Of a stretch of 64,000 bases of DNA, positions 45,892 to 56,854 are shown piece by piece. The DNA comes from Syntrophobacteraceae bacterium. GTDB lineage: Bacteria; Desulfobacterota; Syntrophobacteria; Syntrophobacterales; Syntrophobacteraceae. How positions within the stretch are numbered: the stretch's first letter is position 1; each line of letters starts with the position of its first letter. The position numbers were made by a program, and so were the translations under genes. The stretch is taken from positions 62,001 to 126,000 of the forward strand of contig JALOPI010000002.1 of NCBI GenBank assembly GCA_025453975.1. Direction: 5' to 3'. The notes under the pieces were generated by a model that worked only from the letters and a program-made list of their open reading frames with translations, was not told where the DNA came from and did not search any database.

Positions 45892-47808
45892 TTACAGGAT
45901 GCTGATCATGGGACGTTCGAGAACGCTCCACTCATTCTTGGCCTTGTCCCACTTGACGTTGAGGAAAACGTTCTTGCCGGTGTCAAGCTTCAGGTAATCA
46001 TACTTGTAGTAGTACCCAGGCCACCTGGACTCTTTGCGAGCCAGACGGGTGTGGGCGCAAGCCATGCCAACGATGGCGCGATGGTAAGCTTCCCAACCAC
46101 GCATCAGCTCGTGGGAATCCTTGGCAGCCAGCTTCTCGGTGTCTTCGAGCAGCATGCCAAGCTTCCAGATGCCGATCTCGAGGAGCTTGTCGGACGTGCC
46201 GTAGTTGGTCTCCCAGCCTCCACAGTACTCGCCCATGATCTTCTGCAGGCGGAACAGGTAGTTGTGGGGCACGATGTAGTTGGGGTTGACGTCGGCCTGG
46301 GTCGTGAAGCCCTTCTTCTCCTCGAAGAGTGCCATGGGCTTGAAGACGGTTTCCTTCAGCTTGGCGATCTGGGCATCGGACACGGCGGGGACATAGTCCT
46401 TGTGGTCGTTGGCATACTTGACAACGGCCTTGCCGACGATCCGGCCCTGAACGTGCGAGCCGCTGGAGAACTTATGGGCGCAGGCGCCCACGCCGCAGCC
46501 GGCCGTGAAGAGACCCTTGATGGTCGTCATGCAGTTGTACTGCTCGGGGAAGGTTTCCGCGTATTCCTTCGGCATCAGGTCGGCGGGACCACAGCACCAG
46601 GCGCCGCTGGAGCAAGCATGGGAGCCGATGAACACCGAGTCAGACATCTGCAGTTCCATCGGCTTCTCGAGAGGATCGATGTTGTGAGCGGCCCAGTTGG
46701 TGGCACCCTGGATGCTCATATCCAGGAAGTCTTCCCAAGCTTCGCTCTCGTACAGCTTGATCTTCTTCTTCAGTTCCTTGGGATCGGTGATCTCTTGTTT
46801 GTAGCGCTCGACAACCTTCTCCGTGTGCATCAGGAAGGGAAGCTTGCCTTCCTTGGCGCAGAGAACCATTTCATAGTTTCTCATGGGGGTCGGGGTCGGC
46901 TTGGCCGATGCATACGGATCCCACGCCTTCAGCTCGTTGGGATAGCCGCCCACGTAGGGCTCGCCGTAGCCGTTCAGCGCCGGGGTCTTGAACAGCAGGA
47001 AGAACGTGCCGACGGGACCGTAGGAATCTTTGAAGCGCGGCGGAACGAAAGTGTTGTCCATCTGCGTCAGCTCGCCACCGTTCTCGAGGACGAGAGCGTA
47101 GACGGAGCCGTTGACGAAGGGGGGCATCCAGGAACGGCCGAAGCCTTCACCCTGGGAGCGCGGACGGAAAACGTGAACGGCGCCACCGAGGAGGCAGATG
47201 GTCACTTTGGCCTTGAACACGAAGAACTTGTCTTCGCGCACGCTGAAGCCAACAGCGCCGGCGACCTTGTTGGGCTCCTTCTCGTCCATGAGAAGCTGCG
47301 TGATCATGACGCGCTCAATGAGCTCGCCTTTGTCGCCGAGGGCGCCCAGGGCGGACTTGGCGGCTTCGGCCACGAGGATCTTGTAGCTTTCGCCGGCGAT
47401 CATGACCTGCCACTCACCGGACTTCACGTAGTTGCCGGCCTCATCCTTCCAAATGGGCAGACCCCACTTGTCGAAATGCTTGACGGAGGAGTCGACGTGA
47501 CGAGCAACATCATAGACCATGTCCTGGCGCATGAGCCCCATCTGGTCGTTGGTCACGTACTCGACGAATCTTTCGGGCTGGCGGGGATTCATGGTAACCT
47601 TGCCGTCCAGACCCATGTAGGTATTGATGGCGGAAAGACCCATGGCCACAGGACCACTGCGGTCGATGGCCGCCTTGTCAACCAGCGTCACTTTCATTCC
47701 CAGCGGCTTCGCCCAGTAAGCGGCTTCCACCGCCGCACCACAGCCAGACATACCACCACCCAGGATCAACACATCGGTTTCGACAACCGTTGTCGCGAAA
47801 TCTCTCAT
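45892..47808 (-). CDS. aprA: adenylylsulfate (APS) reductase subunit alpha
   Basis: TDVLILGGGMSGCGAAVEAAYWAKPLGMKVTLVDKAAIDRSGPVAMGLSAINTYMG...; next to aprB. Confidence 0.95.
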   Translation of the reverse strand: MRDFATTVVETDVLILGGGMSGCGAAVEAAYWAKPLGMKVTLVDKAAIDRSGPVAMGLSAINTYMGLDGKVTMNPRQPERFVEYVTNDQMGLMRQDMVYDVARHVDSSVKHFDKWGLPIWKDEAGNYVKSGEWQVMIAGESYKILVAEAAKSALGALGDKGELIERVMITQLLMDEKEPNKVAGAVGFSVREDKFFVFKAKVTICLLGGAVHVFRPRSQGEGFGRSWMPPFVNGSVYALVLENGGELTQMDNTFVPPRFKDSYGPVGTFFLLFKTPALNGYGEPYVGGYPNELKAWDPYASAKPTPTPMRNYEMVLCAKEGKLPFLMHTEKVVERYKQEITDPKELKKKIKLYESEAWEDFLDMSIQGATNWAAHNIDPLEKPMELQMSDSVFIGSHACSSGAWCCGPADLMPKEYAETFPEQYNCMTTIKGLFTAGCGVGACAHKFSSGSHVQGRIVGKAVVKYANDHKDYVPAVSDAQIAKLKETVFKPMALFEEKKGFTTQADVNPNYIVPHNYLFRLQKIMGEYCGGWETNYGTSDKLLEIGIWKLGMLLEDTEKLAAKDSHELMRGWEAYHRAIVGMACAHTRLARKESRWPGYYYKYDYLKLDTGKNVFLNVKWDKAKNEWSVLERPMISIL

Positions 47809-47823
47809 TTGTAACCTCCTTAG

Positions 47824-48270
47824 TTATTTCTTAAGCGTGCAGAGCTCTTTTACGCCCATGATGTCGGGCTCGCCGAGGAGAAACTGATTGTTGAGATCAG
47901 CGGGGTTGGCCTCGGGGAATCCATCAAAAGGCTTGATCGAACCCTCTGCTGTCCTTCTGGTGGGGTACTTGAAGCGTTTGATGCGACCATCGCGGTACGT
48001 GATGGTCCACATGATGTCCTCGCTGCCTCTGAGCGGAGTGGAAGCGGCGCCCATGGGAGCGAAATCCTGGTAGCTGCGGACATCCATGGCCTGCTGGGGG
48101 CAGATCTTGACGCAGCAGTAGCATTCCCAGCAATACTGGGGCTCCTGGTTGAAGCCCTTCATTCTCTCCTTGTCGAGCATCATGAGGTCATTGGGGCATA
48201 TATACATGCAAGCAGTCTTGTCCTGCCCCTTGCAGCCATCGCACTTGTCAGTCATTACGAAACTTGGCAT
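47824..48270 (-). CDS. aprB: adenylylsulfate (APS) reductase subunit beta
   Basis: MPSFVMTDKCDGCKGQDKTACMYICPNDLMMLDKERMKGFNQEPQYCWECYCCVKICPQQAMDVRSY. Confidence 0.95.
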   Translation of the reverse strand: MPSFVMTDKCDGCKGQDKTACMYICPNDLMMLDKERMKGFNQEPQYCWECYCCVKICPQQAMDVRSYQDFAPMGAASTPLRGSEDIMWTITYRDGRIKRFKYPTRRTAEGSIKPFDGFPEANPADLNNQFLLGEPDIMGVKELCTLKK

Positions 48271-48472
48271 AGCCTTACCTCCATAAGAGTTTATTGCGTC
48301 TTGCATCAGCCGAATTTGCTTCTGTTGCTTGAATCCCTTAGCTTTAAGCCTTACACCTCCCTTCTCGAGACTGGGCCCGCCCCCTTTTCGGGGCCGCAAG
48401 CAGCCTTCAGGGGGCAAGCTTTTGCGTGATTCGTGTGTTTCTGTAGGTATCGACTTCGACTTCCTTCGTAGG

Positions 48473-49702
48473 CTATTTCTTCACATCGCCCGTCGCGGCT
48501 CCGTGAAGCTTGATCTCGACCTTTTCTTCCAGGCCCTGATAATATTCCTGAAGGACCTTGACCACTTCCGCGCGCGAGAATTCCTTGGGCAGCTCGCCGC
48601 CCTCGGAGAGGGTCTTGCGGACCATGGTGCCGGAGAGGAGCAGACGGTCTTCCTTGCCGTGGGGGCATGTTCTCATGGAGGCCATGCCGCCGCACTTGAA
48701 GCAGTGAAAGGTCCAGTCGATGTTCAGGGGCTGAAGCACCAGGGCTCCCTCGGGAATGTCGAGGAAGATCTTCTGAGCGTCGAACGGACCATAGTAGTCG
48801 CCGACACCGGCATGGTCGCGGCCCACGATGAGATGGCTGCAGCCGTAGTTCTGGCGGAAAACGGCGTGGAGAAGGGCTTCGCGGGGACCGGCGTAGCGCA
48901 TTTCCGCGGGGTAGCCGCCCTGGATGACCGTGTTCTTCACGAAGTAGTTCTCGACGAGAACATCGATGGCCTTGACGCGAACGTCGGCGGGAATGTCACC
49001 GGCCTTCAGCTTGCCGATCAACTGGTGGATGTAGAGACCATCCATGACTTCCACGGCGATCTTGGCCAGGAACTCGTGGCTGCGGTGCATGGGGTTGCGA
49101 AGCTGCAAAGCCGCAACCGTTCTCCAGCCCTTTTCCTCGAACAGCTTGCGGGCTTCGGCGGGACGCTGATAAACGTCGCCGAATTCCGTGGGGTAGAAGC
49201 TCTCGCTGACGACCTTCACGGGGCCGGCCAGATTGATCTCTTTCTGGGCCATGACTTTCTGGACACCGGGGTGACCCTCGGCATCGTTGGTCCAGAAAAC
49301 CTGCTTGCACTCGAAAGCCTTGTCGATGGTGTATTTCTCGGTCACCTTCATGGTGCCGAGGATTTCGTTGTTCTCCTCATCCAGCAGGGCCACTTCCTCG
49401 TCCTTGCCGATGCTGTCGGCCAGGGCCTTGTCCGCCGAGAGGGTGATGGGGATTGGCCAGAAGGTGCCGTCGGCCATCTTGTATTCGGCGCAGGAGCCTT
49501 TCCAGTCATCGTAACCCATAAAACCATCGAGGGGGGTGAAAGCGCCGATGCCGAGCATGATGAGGTCGGAGGCTTCACGGCTGGTCATGGGGACCACTTT
49601 GAGCTTCTTGGCTTTTTCCTTTTCCGCTGCGAGCTCTGCACCTTGCAGCAACAAGGGCTTCAGTTTCTTTTCCTTACCATGGGGAGGAACCAGCTTCGAC
49701 AT
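48473..49702 (-). CDS. sat: sulfate adenylyltransferase
   Basis: 409 aa; [79 protein letters not shown]. Confidence 0.95.
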   Translation of the reverse strand: MSKLVPPHGKEKKLKPLLLQGAELAAEKEKAKKLKVVPMTSREASDLIMLGIGAFTPLDGFMGYDDWKGSCAEYKMADGTFWPIPITLSADKALADSIGKDEEVALLDEENNEILGTMKVTEKYTIDKAFECKQVFWTNDAEGHPGVQKVMAQKEINLAGPVKVVSESFYPTEFGDVYQRPAEARKLFEEKGWRTVAALQLRNPMHRSHEFLAKIAVEVMDGLYIHQLIGKLKAGDIPADVRVKAIDVLVENYFVKNTVIQGGYPAEMRYAGPREALLHAVFRQNYGCSHLIVGRDHAGVGDYYGPFDAQKIFLDIPEGALVLQPLNIDWTFHCFKCGGMASMRTCPHGKEDRLLLSGTMVRKTLSEGGELPKEFSRAEVVKVLQEYYQGLEEKVEIKLHGAATGDVKK

Positions 49703-50153
49703 CTTTTCGTCTCCTTCGGGGTGTAAGGGTTACTCACGGCAAACCGCACGAATCGGCGGCAAAGCATCCCGCTTGTGCAATATGTTGCAAGGTGATTATA
49801 GGAGGGCGCCGTTTCTTGTCAAGTGAAAAATCATGCAAGGGTTGAGGGGTCTCGATGTCTTTGGGCCTTCTATTTGGGGAGCCTGAGATGGATTCGGCTC
49901 CCTCATGCGTGATAAGCGGCACATTTTGCCCTGCGCTCCGGGAATGATGGCGGTGCCGAGCTCGGACGGCAGAGCCGATACCTCACTAGGCAACTCTTCC
50001 CTTTTGCCGGATCCATGATCAGTTGTCAATGTTTTTGATGCAATCACGGCTAAGGAGGTGTTGCCTTAGGGACACCAACTTCTATATCATGGCTTCAAAA
50101 GTCGGCAGGGCGCAAGGGGCGAAGGCAAACCAGGATCGAGGCAGGCTAAGGCG

Positions 50154-51179
50154 ATGCGGCACAAAATCTTGCTGGTTCCCATCTTGACCCTGATGCTCTT
50201 CTGCGTCGGAATCCTCGGGTTCATGCTCATCGAGCACTACAGCTTCGTGGACGCGCTCTACATGACGGTGATCACCTTGAGCACGGTAGGGTTCCAGGAG
50301 GTGAAGCCCCTGGACCAGGTGGGGCGGATTTTCACTATTTTTCTCATCCTTCTGGGTGCGGGGCTCGTGGCCTTCAATGTCAACCTGCTGGCCGGCGCTT
50401 TCCTGGATGGGCATTTGGTCGAGATGTATCGGAGGAGGCGATTGAGCAAGCTGCTGGAGGGCATGGCGGACCATTTCATCGTGTGCGGGCATGGTCAGAT
50501 GGGGCAGATCGTGGCGCAGGAGCTGTGCCGTGCGAGCCTGGGTGTCGTGGTCATCGACAAGGAGCCCTCGGTCATCCAGAAGGTTCTGGAGTCGCGCATC
50601 GTCCATCTGGCCGCGGATGCCACCGAGGAGGAGACACTGCTGGCGGCGGGGGTGCAGCGTGCCCGAGGGCTCGTTTCGCTGGTGAGTCGGGACACGGACA
50701 ATGTTTTCATTGTCCTCACGGCCCGGGATCTCAACAAGAACCTGCAGATCCTGGCGCGTGCCGGGACCGCGGGTTCGGAAAAGCGGCTGATCAAGGCCGG
50801 TGCCAATCGCGTGGTGTCCCCCTATGCGAGCGGTGCCATGCGCATCGCCCAGAACATCCTCCAGCCCACCGTGACGGACTTTCTCGAGCTGGCTCTCTCG
50901 GGGGAGGGCATGGAGCTCAGCCTGCAGGAGACGGAAATCCCCGCCGGGGCTCCTCTCGTGGGCAAGGACCTCATGAGCTCGGGAATACGCAGTCAGTACA
51001 ATCTCATCATCGTCGCCATCAAGCGAACGGATGCGCGGATGATTTACAACCCGTCTTCTCAGGAAGAGCTGCGCGAGGGGGATGTCCTCATCGCCATCGG
51101 TCCCAGCGAAAACCTGGCTCGCTTCAGGACCTACCTCCTGGGGCAGCCCTTCCCGGGAGCCCGTGCCTGCAAGTGCTGA
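50154..51179 (+). CDS. potassium channel-type protein: 2TM pore + TrkA-N/TrkA-C (RCK)
   Basis: VDALYMTVITLSTVGFQEVKPLDQVGRIFTIFLILLGAGLVAF; HFIVCGHGQMGQIVAQELCRASLGVVVIDKE. Confidence 0.88.
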   Translation: MRHKILLVPILTLMLFCVGILGFMLIEHYSFVDALYMTVITLSTVGFQEVKPLDQVGRIFTIFLILLGAGLVAFNVNLLAGAFLDGHLVEMYRRRRLSKLLEGMADHFIVCGHGQMGQIVAQELCRASLGVVVIDKEPSVIQKVLESRIVHLAADATEEETLLAAGVQRARGLVSLVSRDTDNVFIVLTARDLNKNLQILARAGTAGSEKRLIKAGANRVVSPYASGAMRIAQNILQPTVTDFLELALSGEGMELSLQETEIPAGAPLVGKDLMSSGIRSQYNLIIVAIKRTDARMIYNPSSQEELREGDVLIAIGPSENLARFRTYLLGQPFPGARACKC

Positions 51180-51350
51180 AATGCCCCGTGTGACGCTGCC
51201 CTCAATTGGATTTGACAATAGAGCACCCTTTCTATAAGTAACAGAATTTGATGACAGGAAACCCCATCCACGGTTCTCCACCTCGTTCTCTTTCCCTGCG
51301 GTTGGGGGTGACACCATTCCCTTTTCCCAGCTCATTTTGGAGGTAATTCT

Positions 51351-52529
51351 ATGAAAAATGCGGTTATTGTGAGCGCAGTGCGCACTCCCGTCGGCAGCTT
51401 CGGAAAGTCTCTCAAGGACATCCCCGCGGTGGATCTCGGTGTGATCGCCTTGAAGGAGGCCCTCAAGCGTATCGACCTGCAGCCGGAACTGGTGGATGAG
51501 GTCATTCTGGGCAATGTTCTTCAGGCGGGGCTCGGACAGAACCCGGCCCGGCAGGTCTGCATCCGCGCGGGACTGCCCCAGGAAGTTCCCGCTTTCACCA
51601 TCAACAAGGTTTGTGCCTCGGGGCTGAAGTCGGTGTTCCTGGCTGCCCAGGCGGTCATGACCGGTGATGCGGAAGTCGTGGTGGCCGGGGGCATCGAGAA
51701 CATGAGCGCCGCGCCTTACGCGTTGAAGGGCGCCCGGTGGGGACAGCGCATGGGCGACGGGAAGCTGGTGGACCTCATGATCCTGGATGGGCTATGGGAC
51801 GCCTTCAATGGCTACCACATGGGGAATACGGCGGAAAACGTCTCCGAGCGGTTCAAAGTATCACGCGAGGAGCAGGACGAGCTCGCCCTGGCCAGCCAGC
51901 AGAAGGCCGAGGCGGCCATCAAGGCCGGACGCTTCAAGGATGAGATCGTTCCCGTGCCGATTCCCCAGCGCAAGGGAGACCCTGTTCTTTTCGACACCGA
52001 TGAGCACCCGCGCTTCGGCACGACGCTGGAAGCCCTGAAGAAGCTTCCACCGGCCTTCAAACAGGGGGGGTCCGTTACGGCTGGCAATGCCTCGGGCATC
52101 AACGACGGCGCGGCCATCATCATCGTCATGAGCAGCGACAAGGCAGCCTCCCTGGGGCTCAAGCCCATGGCGGCCATCCGCTCCTACGCTTCAAGCGGGG
52201 TCGATCCCGCCATCATGGGGGTGGGGCCCGTCCGCGCGAGCCAGAAGGCACTGGCCCGTGCCGGATGGAAGGCTCAGGATCTGGATGTCATCGAGGCTAA
52301 CGAGGCTTTTGCCGCCCAGGCCATCGCCGTCAACCGCGAAATGGGGTGGGATCTCTCCCGGGTGAACTTCAACGGTGGGGCCATCGCCATCGGGCATCCC
52401 ATAGGCGCCTCCGGGGCTCGCATCCTGACGACCCTCCTCCACGAAATGCTGAAGCGGGACGCGAAAAAAGGCCTCGGCACACTCTGCATCGGCGGGGGAC
52501 AGGGATCCGCCATCGTGCTCGAGCGTTGA
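51351..52529 (+). CDS. acetyl-CoA acetyltransferase (thiolase)
   Basis: [74 protein letters not shown]. Confidence 0.95.
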   Translation: MKNAVIVSAVRTPVGSFGKSLKDIPAVDLGVIALKEALKRIDLQPELVDEVILGNVLQAGLGQNPARQVCIRAGLPQEVPAFTINKVCASGLKSVFLAAQAVMTGDAEVVVAGGIENMSAAPYALKGARWGQRMGDGKLVDLMILDGLWDAFNGYHMGNTAENVSERFKVSREEQDELALASQQKAEAAIKAGRFKDEIVPVPIPQRKGDPVLFDTDEHPRFGTTLEALKKLPPAFKQGGSVTAGNASGINDGAAIIIVMSSDKAASLGLKPMAAIRSYASSGVDPAIMGVGPVRASQKALARAGWKAQDLDVIEANEAFAAQAIAVNREMGWDLSRVNFNGGAIAIGHPIGASGARILTTLLHEMLKRDAKKGLGTLCIGGGQGSAIVLER

Positions 52530-52566
52530 TGAGCCGTCACCCTTTCCGAAGGAGGATTTTTCCATC

Positions 52567-53358
52567 ATGGCCTATGAAAATATTCTGTTCGAGGTGAAGG
52601 ATGGGGTTGGCGTGCTGACCTTCAACCGGCCCAAGGCCCTCAACGCTCTGAATCCCGCCACCATCGAGGAGATCAGCGATGTCATCGATCGTGTGCGAAA
52701 GGATGACTCCGTGCGCGTGCTTGTGCTCACCGGCGCCGGGGAGAAGGCCTTCGTGGCGGGTGCCGACATCACCCAGTTCCCTAAAATGAATCCTCTCGAG
52801 GCTCGTGCCTTTGCCGAAAGGGGCCAGGATGTTTTTGCCAGGCTCGAGCAGCTGCCCAAGCCCGTCATCGCGTGCTGCAACGGGTTCACCCTGGGCGGGG
52901 GATGCGAGCTTGCCATGAGCTGCGATTTCATCTACGCCTCGGACAAGGCGAGGTTCGGGCAGCCCGAGATCAATCTCGGCATCATCCCCGGTTTTGGCGG
53001 AACGCAGAGGCTCTCCCGACTGGTGGGCCGCGCCAGGGCCAAGGAGCTTTGCATGACCGGTGAGATGATCGATGCCCAGCGGGCCAGGGAGATCGGCCTG
53101 GTGGCCAAGGTCTTTCCGGCGGACCAGCTCCTGGACGAGACGCTCAAGGTCGCATCCCAGCTGGCTGCCAAGAGTCTGGTGGCTCTCCGGACCATCAAGC
53201 TCGTGGTCGACAGGGGTGCCGACGTGGATTTGAAAAGCGGATGCGCCATCGAGGCCGAGGCCTTCGGAGCGAGCTTCGCCAGCCAGGATGCCAGGGAGGG
53301 CGTGGCTGCCTTTCTCGAGAAGCGCAAGCCGGAATTCAAGGGATCCCTCACCAGCTAG
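52567..53358 (+). CDS. enoyl-CoA hydratase/crotonase
   Basis: GVLTFNRPKALNALNPATIEEI; GAGEKAFVAGADITQF; ACCNGFTLGGGCELAMSCDFIYAS; GQPEINLGIIPGFGGTQRLSRLVG. Confidence 0.95.
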   Translation: MAYENILFEVKDGVGVLTFNRPKALNALNPATIEEISDVIDRVRKDDSVRVLVLTGAGEKAFVAGADITQFPKMNPLEARAFAERGQDVFARLEQLPKPVIACCNGFTLGGGCELAMSCDFIYASDKARFGQPEINLGIIPGFGGTQRLSRLVGRARAKELCMTGEMIDAQRAREIGLVAKVFPADQLLDETLKVASQLAAKSLVALRTIKLVVDRGADVDLKSGCAIEAEAFGASFASQDAREGVAAFLEKRKPEFKGSLTS

Positions 53359-53492
53359 GAGGCTGCCCAAGTACCGTCATTTCGAGCGTCAGCATGCATG
53401 ATCGATTTTCGCGATCACCGGTGTTATTCGGGATTTTGCTCCTCCCTGTGCTCCGCTCGAAATGACAAAAAGGAATCCTCGGACAGCCTCCT
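53357..53492. repeat. palindromic intergenic element, arms AGGAGGCTG / CAGCCTCCT
   Basis: Nested inverted repeats AGGAGGCTG...CAGCCTCCT and GTCATTTCGAGCG...CGCTCGAAATGAC. Confidence 0.75.
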
Positions 53493-53638
53493 GACGCGGC
53501 CATGCCGCGGCAGGGTCCGGATGATCCCCCATGAGGCCTCCCGTAGACACAGCTGTCCGTCGAATGGAAGCGGTTGATATGGATTAGCCCGGAATTGCGG
53601 CGGATTTTCAGGAATCTATTGATAGCGGAGGAATGGCA

Positions 53639-54787
53639 ATGAATTTTGAGCTGACCGAAGAGCAAAGAATGATCCAGGACATGGCTCGCAAATTCGCCGA
53701 GCGGGAGATCAAGCCTGTTGCGGCGGAGCTGGATCGCACCCACCAGCATCCGGAAGAGATCGTGAAAAAGATGGGCGAGCTGGGCCTGCTGGGCGTGACC
53801 ATTCCCGACGAGTACGGCGGAGCGGGGATGGACTACGTGTGCTACGTCCTCTCCATGATCGAGATTTCCAAGGCCTGCGCCTCGTGCGGCGTCATCATGA
53901 GTGTCTGCAACAGCCTCTACAACTTCCCCGTCCACGCCTATGGCACGGAAGAGCAGAAGCAGAAGTACCTGCGCCCCGTGGCCAGCGGCGAAGCCCTGGG
54001 CTGCTACGGGCTCACCGAGGCGGGCGCCGGGTCCGACCCCGCCAAGATGGGCACGACGGCGGTCCTGGACGGAGACGAGTGGGTCATCAACGGTTCCAAG
54101 AAATTCATCACCAACGGCAACGTGGCGAGCTACTGCGTCCTGGCGGCCGTGACGGACAGGGCGGCAGGCTACAAGGGCATCAGCTCCTTCATCGTGGATC
54201 TCAAGAACACGGCCGGCTTTCATGTGGGTGCGGTGGAGGACAAGCTGGGCATCAACGCATCGGGGACGGCGGAGCTGGTCTTCGAGGATGCCCGCATTCC
54301 CGGGGAGAATCTCCTGGGCAAGCCTGGCGAGGGGTTCAAGCAGATGCTGACCACCCTTGACGGCGGGCGCATCGGCATTGCCTCTCAGGCCATCGGCATC
54401 GGGCGCGCCACCCTGGAGGAAGCCATCGAGTATTCTCAGACGCGGGAACAGTTCGGGCGACCCATTTCAGCATTCCAGGCCATCCAGTGGAAGCTGGCGG
54501 ACATGGCGACGCAGCTGGATGCGGCGGAGCTGCTGACGCTCCGGGCTGCCTGGCTCGAGCAGAACCACCGCCATTATGAGAAGGAAGCCGCCATGGCCAA
54601 GCTCCTGGCTTCGGACACGGCCATGTGGGCCGCCGTCGAGGGTGTTCAGATCCTCGGAGGATACGGGTATTGCCGTGAATACCCCATGGAGCGCCATATG
54701 CGCGATGCCAAGATCACGCAGATCTATGAAGGCACCAATGAGATCATGAGGCTGGTGATTTCGCGCAACCTCCTCAAGCAGCGTTGA
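53639..54787 (+). CDS. acyl-CoA dehydrogenase (short-chain/butyryl-CoA type)
   Basis: MNFELTEEQRMIQDMARKFAEREI...CYGLTEAGAGSDPAKMGTTAV...KKFITNGNVA...QILGGYGYCREYPMERHMRDAKITQIYEGTNEIMRLVISR. Confidence 0.95.
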   Translation: MNFELTEEQRMIQDMARKFAEREIKPVAAELDRTHQHPEEIVKKMGELGLLGVTIPDEYGGAGMDYVCYVLSMIEISKACASCGVIMSVCNSLYNFPVHAYGTEEQKQKYLRPVASGEALGCYGLTEAGAGSDPAKMGTTAVLDGDEWVINGSKKFITNGNVASYCVLAAVTDRAAGYKGISSFIVDLKNTAGFHVGAVEDKLGINASGTAELVFEDARIPGENLLGKPGEGFKQMLTTLDGGRIGIASQAIGIGRATLEEAIEYSQTREQFGRPISAFQAIQWKLADMATQLDAAELLTLRAAWLEQNHRHYEKEAAMAKLLASDTAMWAAVEGVQILGGYGYCREYPMERHMRDAKITQIYEGTNEIMRLVISRNLLKQR

Positions 54788-54837
54788 TGGCAGGGGGGGG
54801 CCATTTTCGAGGCATACCGAAGGATTCCAAAGTCAAA

Positions 54838-54872
54838 AGCCCCGAGCTTCCAGCACTGGAGGCTCAGGGCTC
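54838..54872. terminator. terminator-like hairpin after acyl-CoA dehydrogenase
   Basis: AGCCCCGAGCTTCCAGCACTGGAGGCTCAGGGCT stem-loop; no long T-run. Confidence 0.45.
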
Positions 54873-55010
54873 TGATTTGCCTGGTATCGGGGATGGAGCA
54901 AGCAGGCAGGCCAGATCATCCCTTCGATCGAGCAGTTCTTCGTTCCATTTTAAGCCCTTGTTCGTGTCGGTGATCACGCCATCGAGTATCGCGGATCGAC
55001 CACCGACTCT

Positions 55011-55205
55011 CTACGCCGAGCGCAGAAGACGGCGCTCACGCCGCTGTATCCGCTTGATCGCCTTCTTTTTCTTGATCCGTCGCCGTTCTCCCTTGGAGAG
55101 ATAGTAATTGTGGCGACGCAAGACAGGCTGGACGTTCTTCTGAAAATCCTTACGAAGCTTGCGGATCTTTTTTTCTATGCTTTCCCGGGTTTCACCCTCC
55201 GCCAT
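55011..55205 (-). CDS. rpsU: 30S ribosomal protein bS21
   Basis: IEKKIRKLRKDFQKNVQPVLRRHNYYLSKGERRRIKKKKAIKRIQRRERRLL; basic 64-aa S21 pattern. Confidence 0.75.
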   Translation of the reverse strand: MAEGETRESIEKKIRKLRKDFQKNVQPVLRRHNYYLSKGERRRIKKKKAIKRIQRRERRLLRSA

Positions 55206-55404
55206 TCAGTACTCACCTGCCTTTCGTGGTCAACCTCTTTCTCATTTCGCCAAAACCAGGACCATCGGGGCGTCGATCAGCCCAGCGATTCCGCGGGTGC
55301 CGAGCGACGGCCGCGGTGGGAATGACCTGGCCGCCTGCATAGACTCCAGAATTGGAAATTTCTAAAGCAAAACGGTCTGGAAATCAACACAACAAACGAC
55401 AAAC

Positions 55405-55432
55405 TGAAAAAAACAATCTCCCGAGGGGAGGG
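55405..55432 (-). terminator. rho-independent terminator downstream of miaB
   Basis: Minus strand CCTCCCCTCGGGAGATTGTTTTTTTCAG. Confidence 0.6.
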
Positions 55433-56845
55433 TCATGACTGGGTGCGGGGCTGGCCGGCCTCGTTCCAGCGGCAGTCATCGTGCCCTGTCCGCTCGCCGA
55501 GCAGGGAATGCTGGAAGGCGTTGTGGATCCTGACGGTGACGAGCTGGCCCACGAGGTCCACGGGGCCCTGGAAGTTGACGATGCGGTTCTGCTCGGTTCG
55601 CCCGGTGAGCTGGTTTCCGTCCGACTGCTTGCTGAAGCCCTCCACCAGGACCTCCCGCTGGCCGCCGATCTCGGCCCGGTTCTTGTCCAGGACGATATCC
55701 ATCTGCAGTTTTTGAAGCTCCTGGAGTCGGCGGGCCTTAACGTCCGCCGGTATCTTGTCTGGGAGCTGCGAGGCGCTGGTGCCGGGTCTGTCCGAGTAGC
55801 TGAAGGAAAAGAGGTTGTCGAAGCGAATGGCGGCTATGAGCTGCATCGTCTGACGGAAGTCTTCCTCGGTCTCTCCCGGAAACCCGACCATGACGTCCGC
55901 CGAGAGTCCCATGTCCGGGCGCAGGGAGCGGAGTCGGTCGATGAGGCTCATATAACGGGCGGCCGTGTAGCTCCGGTTCATCTGTCGCAGGATGCGGTCG
56001 GAGCCCGACTGGAAGGGCAGGTGGATCCAGCGGCACAGGCGGGGCAGCTCGGCGAAGGCGCCCATGAGGCTCTCGGTCAGATCCTTGGGGTGGGACGTGG
56101 TGAACCGGATTCTGAGGACGCTCGTCCGGTCGTGGATCCGCCTGAGCAGCTCCGTAAAGGTCAGCCCCTCCTCCAATCCCTTCCCGTAGGAATTGACATT
56201 CTGCCCGAGGAGGAGCACCTCCTTCACGCCATGGCGCGTCAGGAGATCGATCTCATGGAGGATGGCGCCGGACCGCCGGCTGCGCTCGCGGCCACGGACA
56301 TGGGGGACGATGCAGTAGGAGCAGAAGTTGTCGCATCCCTGCATGATGGTGACGGGGGCGACCACGCCGGGAATGGTGAGCTCCCCCTTGCACAGGAGGG
56401 ATTCCCAGCCCTCCTCCTCGGATTCGGGGAGGTGAGCCAGCCGCTCGGACCGGGAGACGACCCGCTGCAGCAGGGAGCCGATGGACGGAATGGCGCGGGT
56501 TCCCAGAACGAGATCCAGGTGCTCGAATCGTCGGAGGAGGTCCGGACCCAGCTGCTGCGCCACGCACCCGGCCACGATGATGATGAGCCGGGGATTGTCC
56601 TTCTTGAGGCGGCGGAGGCGTCCCAGGAAGGAGTGAACTTTCTGCTCGGCCTTGGCGCGCACCGAGCAGGTGTTGAGGAAGATCACGTCAGCCTGCCGAA
56701 TGTCCGTCGTCGGAGTGTATCCCTGCGCCCCCAGGATGTGCTGAGCCCGCTGGGTGTCGTACTCGTTCATCTGGCAGCCGATGGTGTGAGCGTACAGATG
56801 GAGCGGCCCGTGTCGGGCGATGGGGGTGTCGGGGACAATGGGCAT
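55433..56845 (-). CDS. miaB: tRNA-2-methylthio-N6-dimethylallyladenosine synthase
   Basis: TIGCQMNEYDTQRAQHILGAQGY; FLNTCSVRAKAEQKV; radical SAM IMQGCDNFCSYCIVPHVRGRERSR; LLGQNVNSYGKG; C-terminal TRAM. Confidence 0.93.
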   Translation of the reverse strand: MPIVPDTPIARHGPLHLYAHTIGCQMNEYDTQRAQHILGAQGYTPTTDIRQADVIFLNTCSVRAKAEQKVHSFLGRLRRLKKDNPRLIIIVAGCVAQQLGPDLLRRFEHLDLVLGTRAIPSIGSLLQRVVSRSERLAHLPESEEEGWESLLCKGELTIPGVVAPVTIMQGCDNFCSYCIVPHVRGRERSRRSGAILHEIDLLTRHGVKEVLLLGQNVNSYGKGLEEGLTFTELLRRIHDRTSVLRIRFTTSHPKDLTESLMGAFAELPRLCRWIHLPFQSGSDRILRQMNRSYTAARYMSLIDRLRSLRPDMGLSADVMVGFPGETEEDFRQTMQLIAAIRFDNLFSFSYSDRPGTSASQLPDKIPADVKARRLQELQKLQMDIVLDKNRAEIGGQREVLVEGFSKQSDGNQLTGRTEQNRIVNFQGPVDLVGQLVTVRIHNAFQHSLLGERTGHDDCRWNEAGQPRTQS

Positions 56846-56854
56846 GCTTGCGCT

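Noticed and set aside
45868-47814. 648-aa plus-strand ORF opposite aprA
   Set aside because: Antisense shadow of aprA, no domain signature.
50154-51179. Unusual K+ selectivity filter (TVGFQEV) as a novelty
   Set aside because: TVGFxEV-type filters are common in bacterial pore-RCK proteins as far as I know; not sufficiently unusual.
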